Assembly: GCA_964524025.1 (NCBI GenBank)
Contig: CAZGBT010000009.1
Coordinates: 1-43,434, forward strand
Reading direction: 5' to 3'
DNA from: CAZGBT01 sp964524025
GTDB lineage: Archaea > Aenigmatarchaeota > Aenigmatarchaeia > CG10238-14 > EX4484-224
Length of the DNA: 43,434 bases
The notes under the pieces were generated by a model. That model was not told where the DNA came from, made no database searches, and saw only the letters and a program-made list of their open reading frames with translations. The number at the start of each line of letters is the position of its first letter. The first letter of the stretch is position 1. This document shows, in pieces, positions 31,388 through 38,910 of the stretch. The translations under genes were made by a program, and so were the position numbers.

Positions 31388-33039
31388 AAATAGACCTTTT
31401 TAATTTGCTAAAAAAAGGTTACCAAATAAAAACAAGAAAGAAAAGGATAGAGAAAAAGGAAGAGGTAAAAATTGAGGTTGAGGGTTTAAAATTGCCATCT
31501 TTTACTTTTGGAGAAATACCGCTAAGAGTTGAGCGACCTATAAAGAGAAAAAGATATGTTTACCCATTAATACCTAGAACTCCTTCTAAAAATGAACCAA
31601 TATTTGCTTATGCTAGAATTGAATGGAATGATGAAAAGAAAAGGTACGAGTATAAAGTGGTTGAACCACCGCTCACGGAGAAGTTGAAAAATATAATGAA
31701 AAGAATAAAAGAACTTTTGGAACAAAGATTAGATATAGACTTCTCTAAGTTAAGAAAAGCTGAAGCTATGGAATACATAAGCAAAGAAATAGATGCTATA
31801 ATAGAATATTTCAAATTTGTCATTTCTCCTACTGAAAAGTTAATTCTAAAGTATTACATCCAAAGGGATTTTGTAGGATTAGGAAAAATAGAACCGTTGA
31901 TGCAAGATCCTAATATAGAAGATATAAGCTGCGATGGTGTTGGAATTCCAATTTTCGTTTTCCATAGAAATCCAGAAATAGGGTCTGTTGTTACTAATGT
32001 TGTATTTGAAGATGCGGAAGAATTGGATTCTTTTATAGTAAAGCTTGCCCAATTATGCGGAAAAAGCGTTTCTGTTGCTGAGCCATTAGTAGATGGTACC
32101 TTACCAGATGGTTCAAGACTCCAAGCAACCCTGGCAACTGATATAGCTAGAAGGGGAAGCAATTTTACTATAAGAAAATTTACGGAAAAACCCCTAACCC
32201 CAATACATCTTTTAAAGTACAATACGATAAGCATAGAAGCTTTGGCCTATCTCTGGTTATGCGTAGATTATGGTAGAAGTATACTTATATCTGGCGGAAC
32301 TGCTACTGGTAAGACTACTTTATTAAACGTGTTAAGTCTCTTCATTAGGCCTGAAAGGAAAATAGTTTCAATAGAAGATACTGCGGAGCTTAGGCTACCA
32401 CATCCTCACTGGGTTCCTGCTGTTGCAAGGAGTCCGATAGCTGAAGAAGGAAGAGGTGCCGTAGATATGTTCGATTTATTAAAAGAAAGTTTAAGACAAA
32501 GACCCGATTATATAGTTGTTGGGGAAGTTAGAGGGAGGGAAGCTTACATTCTATTCCAACAAATTTCAACAGGACATCCAAGTTTAGCAACCATACACGC
32601 TGAGAACATTTATAGGCTAATGGACAGATTAACAACGCCTCCAATATCTCTACCACCATCCCTGGTTTCAAGCTTAGACATAATTATCTTCTTACAAAGG
32701 GTTAGGATAAAAGAAAGATCTGCAAGAAGGGTAAAGGAAGTGTTAGAAATAACAGGCTACGATCCGAATAAGAAATTGCCAACTTATAACGTAGTCTTCA
32801 AGTGGAACCCTGTCTTGGATAAGATAGAAATAGCAGGCAAAAGCTATGTGTTTAGGAAGATATGCGAAACTACTGGAATGGCTGAAAAGGAGTTGATAGA
32901 TGAGTTTAAAAGAAGGTGTTTTGTGTTGAAATGGATGGAAGAGAAAAATGTGCTAGATTATAAGGATGTATATAAAGTAGTTACAACCTATTATGCTTCA
33001 CCTAATAAAGTATTGGCTCTTATAAGGAAGGGGTTATAA
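31384..33039 (+). CDS. Type IV pilus/secretion ATPase (VirB11/TadA type)
   Basis: 551 residues. An N-terminal domain of about 130 residues with basic repeats precedes the ATPase core. Walker A is ILISGGTATGKTTLLNVL, the Asp box is SIEDTAELRLPHPHWVP, Walker B is DYIVVGEVRGREAYIL, and the His box is STGHPSLATIHAE. The enzyme forms a hexamer that powers pilus or archaellum-type assembly. It is followed immediately by two TadC-like membrane proteins, which fits a complete assembly platform. Confidence 0.95.
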   Translation: MKIDLFNLLKKGYQIKTRKKRIEKKEEVKIEVEGLKLPSFTFGEIPLRVERPIKRKRYVYPLIPRTPSKNEPIFAYARIEWNDEKKRYEYKVVEPPLTEKLKNIMKRIKELLEQRLDIDFSKLRKAEAMEYISKEIDAIIEYFKFVISPTEKLILKYYIQRDFVGLGKIEPLMQDPNIEDISCDGVGIPIFVFHRNPEIGSVVTNVVFEDAEELDSFIVKLAQLCGKSVSVAEPLVDGTLPDGSRLQATLATDIARRGSNFTIRKFTEKPLTPIHLLKYNTISIEALAYLWLCVDYGRSILISGGTATGKTTLLNVLSLFIRPERKIVSIEDTAELRLPHPHWVPAVARSPIAEEGRGAVDMFDLLKESLRQRPDYIVVGEVRGREAYILFQQISTGHPSLATIHAENIYRLMDRLTTPPISLPPSLVSSLDIIIFLQRVRIKERSARRVKEVLEITGYDPNKKLPTYNVVFKWNPVLDKIEIAGKSYVFRKICETTGMAEKELIDEFKRRCFVLKWMEEKNVLDYKDVYKVVTTYYASPNKVLALIRKGL

Positions 33040-33911
33040 TGCAGTTTTTTAGGAAAGCAAGTTTTATCCTATTCGGAGAATTGGCCGAAAAATTTTTGGA
33101 TTTTTTTCCAGACCTTAAGCTAGATCTAAAAAGAGCTAGATTAAAATATTCCGCTCAAGAATACTTAACGCTTGCCATAATGACATCTTTCATAATTTTT
33201 CAAGTTGAAACACCAATTTTTGCTTTTGTTTATGGGTTTCTTTTCAAAAATTTCTCCTTTGCATTTTTTATGGCATTAACAACATCGTTATTTCTTACCA
33301 TCTCTTTCTTTTTTCTTTTCATAAACTATCCAAAGATGGTAGCTGGAAAAAGGTCTAAACAGATTGAAACAAAACTGCCCTTTGTTGCTATTCATTTATC
33401 TGCTATATCAAAATCGAAACTTCCGCCAGCAAATATGTTCAAAATCTTGACTAAGTTTAAAGAATATAAGGAAGTCAATGAAGAATTTAACTCTATTATA
33501 AGAGATACAGAGATTTTTGGACTTGATATAGAGACTGCTCTTGAAAGGGCTTCTGAGAGAAGCCCGTCAAAAAATCTAAGGGAACTTCTCTGGGGGATTC
33601 TGTCAACTATAAGAGCTGGTGGAGAACTTTCCGTATACCTAAGGGAAAAAGCGAAAGAATTTATGGCGATTTATAGGGAAAGGCTTAACGATTTTGCAAA
33701 AAACTTAACACTTTACATAGAGATTTATCTTACAGCAATAATACTAGGGACTATCTTTTTCGTCATATTAACAGCAATAATGGCTGGAATAGCTGGAGTT
33801 GGTGAAAACATAATTTTCTTGCAAAGTCTTATGACCATTGGAATGGTACCACTGATATCCTTAATATTCATTTATCTCATAAAAGCTAGCTCACCTGGTG
33901 GTGTAGAATGA
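33039..33911 (+). CDS. TadC/T2SF-like pilus platform membrane protein 1
   Basis: 290 residues. Two early membrane helices (LAIMTSFIIFQVETPIFAF and FFMALTTSLFLTISFFFLFI) and two late ones flank a cytoplasmic helical domain with KLPFVAIHLSAISKSKLPPA and LRELLWGILSTIRAGGELSV, the T2SF/TadC signature. It shares one base with the ATPase stop and overlaps the next gene by four. Together the two TadC-like proteins likely form the inner-membrane core, as ArlJ does in the archaellum. Confidence 0.88.
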   Translation: MQFFRKASFILFGELAEKFLDFFPDLKLDLKRARLKYSAQEYLTLAIMTSFIIFQVETPIFAFVYGFLFKNFSFAFFMALTTSLFLTISFFFLFINYPKMVAGKRSKQIETKLPFVAIHLSAISKSKLPPANMFKILTKFKEYKEVNEEFNSIIRDTEIFGLDIETALERASERSPSKNLRELLWGILSTIRAGGELSVYLREKAKEFMAIYRERLNDFAKNLTLYIEIYLTAIILGTIFFVILTAIMAGIAGVGENIIFLQSLMTIGMVPLISLIFIYLIKASSPGGVE

Positions 33912-34843
33912 TAAACCTCAAGTTCTTACTAATTTCTTTTTTAATCTCAGGCTTTCTTTTACTCATAGCCATAGCAACTCATGATATAGGAGCTATAGGA
34001 AATGCTGTAATCTTATCTGCTTTCATAATTATAACACCACAAATAGTTATCAGTTATAAGAAATTCAGAGAAATAAAGGAGATGGAGGAAAAATTTCCAA
34101 GCTTCTTAAGAGATTTAACAGAAGCTATAAAATCAGGTTTACCTCTATCTAAAGCGATCCAAAGTGTAAAAAACGTAAATTATGGAAGATTAAGCAAAGA
34201 GGTAAGAAAAATGGCAAATCAAATAAGCTGGGGAATCCCTGTGGAGAAAGTATTAAGACAATTTGCTGAAAGGGTAAAGAAAAGTAAACAATTACCGATA
34301 GCTGTTGACATAATAATAGAAACTTATAGAGCGGGTGGCGATATAGCTTCTACTTTAGATTCTGTTGCGGAAAGCTTAGTCATGCTACAAGAAGCAGAAA
34401 GGGAAAGGAGGATGATGTTAAATCAATACGTTACAATTATGTATGCTGTATCTCTCATCTTTATAGGAATAGTTGCTGGTATAAACAGATTTTTAACTCC
34501 AATTTTTAAGGTAACTGCCGCCACAACAGGCTCTCAAATAACCATGATAAATCCATGCGAAAATTGCATACCTTACGTAACTCCAACAACAATACCTTGC
34601 TTTATTTGCCATATTTACCAAACCATTTCAAAAACTCTTTTTTCCATACCAGAAACCTCTCCCTCTTCTTATTATATTTCCCTATTCTTCGTAACTGCAA
34701 TGGTCCAAGCTTTGTTTGCTGGCCTAATTATTGGTGTTATAAGCGAAGGTTCTACAGCTGCTGGATTTAAACATAGTCTTATACTAGCTGCCCTAGTTTT
34801 TGGTTCTTTTAGTATCTTAATAAGGCTTGGAATTATAATATGA
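33908..34843 (+). CDS. TadC/T2SF-like pilus platform membrane protein 2
   Basis: 311 residues. Membrane helices occur near residues 5-50 and at the C-terminus. The cytoplasmic domain includes FLRDLTEAIKSGLPLSKAIQ and TYRAGGDIASTLDSVAES, T2SF signatures. An unusual outside loop rich in Cys, Pro and Thr (CENCIPYVTPTTIPCFICH) lies between the last helices. Two separate platform genes instead of one ArlJ-like protein is typical of Tad-type pili. Confidence 0.88.
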   Translation: MINLKFLLISFLISGFLLLIAIATHDIGAIGNAVILSAFIIITPQIVISYKKFREIKEMEEKFPSFLRDLTEAIKSGLPLSKAIQSVKNVNYGRLSKEVRKMANQISWGIPVEKVLRQFAERVKKSKQLPIAVDIIIETYRAGGDIASTLDSVAESLVMLQEAERERRMMLNQYVTIMYAVSLIFIGIVAGINRFLTPIFKVTAATTGSQITMINPCENCIPYVTPTTIPCFICHIYQTISKTLFSIPETSPSSYYISLFFVTAMVQALFAGLIIGVISEGSTAAGFKHSLILAALVFGSFSILIRLGIII

Positions 34844-35328
34844 AAGGACAGCTTTCCTACGAATATTACGTTTCTCTATTGATTTTTTTATTAGCATCGT
34901 TTTACGTAATGCTAAAAATCAACCAATACCTACCTCCTTTTAAAGAATTCGTACTAAAGCAAAGGATTTATTCAGAGGCCTATCAGCTAAGCGAAATTTT
35001 GGTAAATGATCCTGGAGAACCACCAGATTGGAACTTGAGTAATGTAAAAAGAATAGGGTTGCAACACCAACTAAAGAAAAAGAACCTAGTTTCGTCTTAT
35101 AAAATAAATTTGTTGAATGAAAGCTGTGAAAAATTTGGATACTCTTTTATAAAGGATAAGCTTGGTGTCCCTCAAGATGTTGATTTTAGATTAAGCGTCT
35201 TTAAGGACGATAAATTACTAGTAAGTTGCGGAATTGACAAGAGGTATTCTATAAAGGAAAGTTTATCTAGAACGGTTTACATCGACGGGAAAGATTATGG
35301 CAAGGTTGTTGTCGAAGTATTTAAGTAA
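34840..35328 (+). CDS. Pilin-like protein with KGQ class III signal
   Basis: 162 residues. MKGQLSYEYYVSLLIFLLAS is a strong class III signal peptide (cleavage Lys-Gly/Gln, then the hydrophobic helix) of the type seen in archaeal pilins. The mature protein has a Cys in NESCEKFGYSF and another in LLVSCGIDK. It overlaps the TadC gene by four bases and the next gene by 32. A minor pilin or initiator of the pilus is inferred. Confidence 0.8.
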   Translation: MKGQLSYEYYVSLLIFLLASFYVMLKINQYLPPFKEFVLKQRIYSEAYQLSEILVNDPGEPPDWNLSNVKRIGLQHQLKKKNLVSSYKINLLNESCEKFGYSFIKDKLGVPQDVDFRLSVFKDDKLLVSCGIDKRYSIKESLSRTVYIDGKDYGKVVVEVFK

Positions 35329-36574
35329 ATCGCAAATTTCTATTACTGAAGTCGTAGCTTCGATTTTAATTTTATTCGTTTTTTTATCGACCTTATCGTT
35401 AAGAGAAGTTAGAAGTAGGTGGGAAAATGCAATTTTAAGCATTACTGGAAGAGATGTTAGTTTTGTTACAAAAGCTATAGAAAATACATCCAAGCTTCTT
35501 ACTCAAAAAAACTATAAAGAAATCGTTTCAAAATTGGTAGCTCCTGTCGTAGCAGAGATAGATCTGGAAAATTGCATAAAAGATGAAATTCTCATAGCTT
35601 GCAATTGCACGAATGAAACTGTAGGTCTGCTAGAAAATAATATTGGTAAACTCATTTTGAACGGAAGGGAGATAAAAATTCATTTTCTGATGAGTCTGCT
35701 CTCACCAATAAACCCCGCTTCAGACGCTTTATTGATATGGGGCTACAAAAACTTAGAACCTTATGAGAAGGAACTAAAAAATTACCTTAAAAGTGGCAAG
35801 GGGATAATCTTAGTCGGGGATTTTGGGGATGCGCCAGATGAAACTTCAAAACAAATATTTGGATTAGAAAAAGCTACTTATTCCTATTCTTCGCTTTCCG
35901 ACTTTTATTTCATGGATAGTAACCCTAACTATCCTAATTACCAACTCTTCAAATTCTTTTTCCATATCCCATTACCAATCTTTACGTTTAAGGAAAAAGA
36001 AGTTTCTTTTGAAGGAATAACCAAAACTGTAGAATGCGGAAATATTTCTATAAGGGATTCTTTTTATGAGTTTTGCATATGGAATGAAAGCGGAATTCTT
36101 GTAGACCAAGATGGGGATTCTTTATTAGATGAGTTTGTAGAAGAAAGAGAGAATTTTTGGCTTGATCAAGAAAGACATTTTAACTTTACCTTAAGTTATT
36201 TAACAGAAAAAGAAATTTATGTGAGTTTTGATTATGGTTATAATTTTTCTGATATACTTAAAGGAAAGAGCAATGTAACGCTTCCAGAACAATCAAGAGA
36301 TAGAATCACTCTTGCATCTTCTTTTAACAATCAACTTATTCCTGCTTGTGTTGTAAATTCAACGCTTGGAAGAAACGTGTGGATAACGAATCTTACCAAA
36401 ACTTATTTTAGCGATGATAAAAGACTTTTACTTCTTTCCGCATTAGTCTATTCTTCTTCGAAAAAGAAGATTGGAAAAATTAGAAGAGGAGTTTCGATAC
36501 CAATTTTAATAGTTTCGAATAAAGATATGTTAGAAACTTGCGTTATTAACCTAAAACTCTATTATCCTTACTAA
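35297..36574 (+). CDS. Large pilin-like surface protein of the pilus locus
   Basis: 425 residues. After a 10-residue polar head comes SKSQISITEVVASILILFVF, again Lys-Ser/Gln plus hydrophobic helix. The outside part of about 380 residues includes a Rossmann-like stretch (LLIWGYKNLEPYEKELKNYL, then GKGIILVGDFGDAP) reminiscent of glutamine-amidotransferase-like domains of surface proteins, and Cys in a C-I-K-x6-I-A-C-N-C-T segment. A D-Q-D-G-D-S-L-L-D-E-F segment recalls a calcium-binding loop. It ends the pilus operon and may be the tip or adhesive subunit. Confidence 0.7.
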   Translation: MARLLSKYLSKSQISITEVVASILILFVFLSTLSLREVRSRWENAILSITGRDVSFVTKAIENTSKLLTQKNYKEIVSKLVAPVVAEIDLENCIKDEILIACNCTNETVGLLENNIGKLILNGREIKIHFLMSLLSPINPASDALLIWGYKNLEPYEKELKNYLKSGKGIILVGDFGDAPDETSKQIFGLEKATYSYSSLSDFYFMDSNPNYPNYQLFKFFFHIPLPIFTFKEKEVSFEGITKTVECGNISIRDSFYEFCIWNESGILVDQDGDSLLDEFVEERENFWLDQERHFNFTLSYLTEKEIYVSFDYGYNFSDILKGKSNVTLPEQSRDRITLASSFNNQLIPACVVNSTLGRNVWITNLTKTYFSDDKRLLLLSALVYSSSKKKIGKIRRGVSIPILIVSNKDMLETCVINLKLYYPY

Positions 36575-36614
36575 CTTTTTAATTGAAAAAACCCAATTTT
36601 AATTAGGTGAAATT

Positions 36615-36710
36615 GTGGCTGCAAAGAAGAAGAAAAAGAAGGCCGCTAAGAAGAAAAAGAAAAAAGCTAAGAAGAAGAAAGCCAAAAAGAAGAAGAAAAA
36701 GAAAAAGTAA
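36615..36710 (+). CDS. 31-residue Lys/Ala peptide
   Basis: GTG at 36615, five bases after an AGGTGA ribosome-binding site, and stop TAA at 36710. Composition is 24 Lys and 6 Ala of 31, in K6-AA-K6-A-K4-A-K8 blocks. AAG and AAA codons are mixed, which argues that this is a coding sequence and not a slipped repeat. Such tails occur in histone-H1-like and other DNA- or RNA-binding proteins. Here it stands alone. A DNA- or ribosome-binding role is possible; no homologue is recognised. Confidence 0.6.
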   Translation: MAAKKKKKKAAKKKKKKAKKKKAKKKKKKKK

Positions 36711-36717
36711 AACTTAG

Positions 36718-36762
36718 TTGATTATTTTTCTTTTCGATTTTTTCTTTTTCTTTTTTAATCAA
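36718..36762 (+). terminator. T-rich terminator between inverted repeats
   Basis: Several T runs (TTTTTC, TTTTTTC, TTTTTC, TTTTTT) are framed by TTGATTA and TAATCAA. On the plus strand this suits archaeal T-tract termination for the pilus operon and Lys-rich peptide. On the minus strand the tRNA 3' end lies right beside it. Confidence 0.6.
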
Positions 36763-36866
36763 TAGCCCCGCCCGGATTCGAACCGGGGTCTCCGGGTTTC
36801 TTCCTCATCAATCAGAGCTTTGGCGAGACCAAAGCCCGGCATCCTTGACCGCTAGACGACGGGGCT
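36763..36866 (-). tRNA. tRNA-Gln (anticodon TTG) with 31-nt intron
   Basis: Acceptor AGCCCCG/CGGGGCT, T-arm CCCGG-TTCGAAT-CCGGG and anticodon stem CCGGG/CCCGG are perfect, and discriminator A73 follows. A 31-base intron sits between positions 37 and 38. The splice sites form a canonical bulge-helix-bulge: 3-base bulge GG|T, 4-bp helix CTTT/GAAG, 3-base bulge AA|A, and outer helix CTC/GAG. Removing it gives the loop CTTTGGA with anticodon TTG and a 73-nt tRNA. CCA is not encoded. Confidence 0.9.
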
Positions 36867-36890
36867 ATGCTATAAGGATATTAAAAATTT

Positions 36891-36900
36891 GATTTAAATT
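36891..36900 (-). promoter_or_regulatory. TATA element for tRNA-Gln
   Basis: AATTTAAATC on the minus strand lies 25-34 bases upstream of the tRNA 5' end, right at the end of the neighbouring membrane-protein gene. The spacing fits archaeal tRNA promoters. Confidence 0.45.
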
Positions 36901-36901
36901 T

Positions 36902-37297
36902 TTAACTCAAAAGAGCGAGTAAAGTTCCGTTTAGAATTCTACCATACCTCGACAAGTTTTCTATAGGTTTTGCTTTTTTTCTGTAAAGATATAAAGAGTA
37001 GATACCATCTCCAACATTCCACACTATAGGTATTACTGGATTAAAGATACCAGAAAGGTTTGCAGCTATCCTCATATATCTTAAAAACTGATACGGGAAG
37101 AATTTCTCTTCTTTATACAAATAATTGGAAGCCATTCCATCTATAACACCCCAGGTAATCAATATTCCTTTTATCCACCCTACGAAAGAAGAAGCTACCT
37201 TAAAAACTAATGCAGCTATTATGATAAGAGGCCATGAGATTATTTCTTTTATTCTCCTTTTGACTTTACTCCATCTTTTAATTTTCCTCTTTCTCAT
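36902..37297 (-). CDS. Membrane protein, unknown
   Basis: 131 residues. A very basic N-terminus (RKRKIKRWSKVKRRIKE) precedes two or three hydrophobic segments (IISWPLIIIAALVFKVAS, FVGWIKGILITWGVIDG and FNPVIPIVWNVGDGIYSLYL). The rest is short and basic. No family is recognised. It lies between tRNA-Gln and the divergent pth2 gene, with a 60-base shared promoter region. Confidence 0.65.
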   Translation of the reverse strand: MRKRKIKRWSKVKRRIKEIISWPLIIIAALVFKVASSFVGWIKGILITWGVIDGMASNYLYKEEKFFPYQFLRYMRIAANLSGIFNPVIPIVWNVGDGIYSLYLYRKKAKPIENLSRYGRILNGTLLALLS

Positions 37298-37358
37298 GGC
37301 TTATTTTTAATTTAGGTTAAGATTTTAAAACTTTATCCCTCTGCACTTAACTAAGATT

Positions 37359-37700
37359 ATGTATAAGCAGGTTATAATATTGAGAAAAGATTTGAAGTGG
37401 AGCGAGGGGAAAAGAATAGCCCATGCGATTCATGCTTCTTTAGGAGCCTTGGAAAAAGCTAATAAAAGAATAGTTAAAAAATGGGTGAAAGAAGGGGCAA
37501 AAAAAGTTGTTTTAAAGGCAAAAAATCTAAAGCAACTTAAGAGACTAAAGGAGAAGGCAGAAAAATTAGGATTGCCTTGTTGTATGGTAAGTGATGCAGG
37601 AAGGACTCAATTAAGAAAAGGAACTGTAACTGCACTAGCTATAGGGCCTGAAAGAGAAGAGTTAATAGATAAGGTTACTGGAAAGTTAAAGTTGTTTTAG
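37359..37700 (+). CDS. pth2: Peptidyl-tRNA hydrolase, Pth2 type
   Basis: 113 residues, matching archaeal Pth2. The conserved opening is KQVIILRKDLKWSEGKRIAH with catalytic-site residues, followed by HASLGAL, the loop VSDAGRTQLRKGTVTALAIG and PEREELIDKVTGKLKL. It releases tRNA from prematurely dropped peptides. The GT2 glycosyltransferase gene starts one base after its stop. Confidence 0.96.
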   Translation: MYKQVIILRKDLKWSEGKRIAHAIHASLGALEKANKRIVKKWVKEGAKKVVLKAKNLKQLKRLKEKAEKLGLPCCMVSDAGRTQLRKGTVTALAIGPEREELIDKVTGKLKLF

Positions 37701-37701
37701 T

Positions 37702-38910
37702 ATGTTTAAGTTACTAACAACTTTCTTAGGGATAGTTCAACTTCCATTACTTTTCTTATTTTCATTCTGGCTATTTTTACTAGCCAGAAGAGGAAAGACT
37801 TCAAAAAATAAAATCTATTATCCAAAAGTTACCATTATAATACCTACTTTTAACGAAGAAGACAAGATCGGCAAATGCCTAGCTTCGATATTTAACTCAG
37901 AATATCCAAAAGAAAAGCTAGAGGTTATAGTAGTAGATGAAGGACAAGATAAAACTGCAGAGATAGCAAAAAAGTTAGGTGCAAAAGTCATAAAGGTAAA
38001 GAAAGCGGGAAAAGCAATAAACTGCAACAAAGGTTTAAAAAAAGCCAAGGGAGAAATCGTAATTTTTATGGATGCTGACACAAGGTTAGAAAAAGATTCT
38101 ATAAAAAAATTGGTTCAACCATTTGCAGATAAAAAAGTTGGAATATCACAGGGAAATGTCTTGGTAAGCAATAAATCAAGTTTGTTGACAAAATTTCAGG
38201 AAATAGAGTACAAATTTGTTAATAAAATTAGGGATGCCCATTTAAGCAACAGAATACCCTTTCCCTATGTCTGGGGTTGCTTTTTAGCTTTTAGGAAGAA
38301 AGTTTTAGAAGAGATTGGTGGTTTTGAAGCAGATACTATGGCTGAAGATAACGATGCTATGATAAGGATCCTTAAAGCTGGTTATGAAATAGCTGTCACA
38401 AAAGCAAAAGCTTATACAAACGTTCCAACAAAAATTGCTGAGTTAATAAAACAGAGACTTAGATGGTTAAAAGGAACGTTCCAACTTGGAATTAAGCATA
38501 AGGACATCATTTCTCTTAAGTATGGAAATTATTTTTTATTCTTATACCCATTCTGGCCGATTTATGGCTTACTCTATTTTCCACTGCTCCTCTACCTCTT
38601 TTTCTTCTGGCTTTTTAAGATAAACAATTTGCTAGATTTATCTATTTATCTACTAAATTGGTTTACTTTTCTAGGGCCCTTCTACTGTCTTTTTAAACTT
38701 CCTCAATGGGGTTTTGAATTCTACATTCTTATCGGCTGTTTAGTAGGATTAGTCAGCTTTACACTTCTCTTCCTAAGCTTAAATCCAAGAGGTAAGAATC
38801 TTCTTTATCTTTTTATCTTCCCCATCTATGGCACATTTTTCTTAAATTTCATACTCTTCCTTAGCTCTTTTTACATAATTTTATCTAAAGAAAAGAAGTT
38901 TGTTAGATAG
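37702..38910 (+). CDS. Membrane glycosyltransferase, processive GT2 type (1)
   Basis: 402 residues. An N-terminal helix (IVQLPLLFLFSFWLFLLARR) is followed by the GT-A domain: IIPTFNEEDKIGKCLASIF, D-x-D in IFMDADTRLEKDS, catalytic acid in MAEDNDAMIRILKAGYE, and RQRLRWLKGTFQ in the (Q/R)xxRW position. Three or more C-terminal membrane helices form the export channel. The family makes beta-linked polysaccharides such as hyaluronan or cellulose, or glycolipids. It is convergent with the second GT2 gene, with the stops adjacent. Confidence 0.88.
   Translation: MFKLLTTFLGIVQLPLLFLFSFWLFLLARRGKTSKNKIYYPKVTIIIPTFNEEDKIGKCLASIFNSEYPKEKLEVIVVDEGQDKTAEIAKKLGAKVIKVKKAGKAINCNKGLKKAKGEIVIFMDADTRLEKDSIKKLVQPFADKKVGISQGNVLVSNKSSLLTKFQEIEYKFVNKIRDAHLSNRIPFPYVWGCFLAFRKKVLEEIGGFEADTMAEDNDAMIRILKAGYEIAVTKAKAYTNVPTKIAELIKQRLRWLKGTFQLGIKHKDIISLKYGNYFLFLYPFWPIYGLLYFPLLLYLFFFWLFKINNLLDLSIYLLNWFTFLGPFYCLFKLPQWGFEFYILIGCLVGLVSFTLLFLSLNPRGKNLLYLFIFPIYGTFFLNFILFLSSFYIILSKEKKFVR

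Noticed and set aside
36763..36866. tRNA-Glu assignment
   Set aside because: The 5' half resembles tRNA-Glu, but splicing at the bulge-helix-bulge gives anticodon TTG, and the AGCC acceptor with CTTTGG loop matches archaeal tRNA-Gln.
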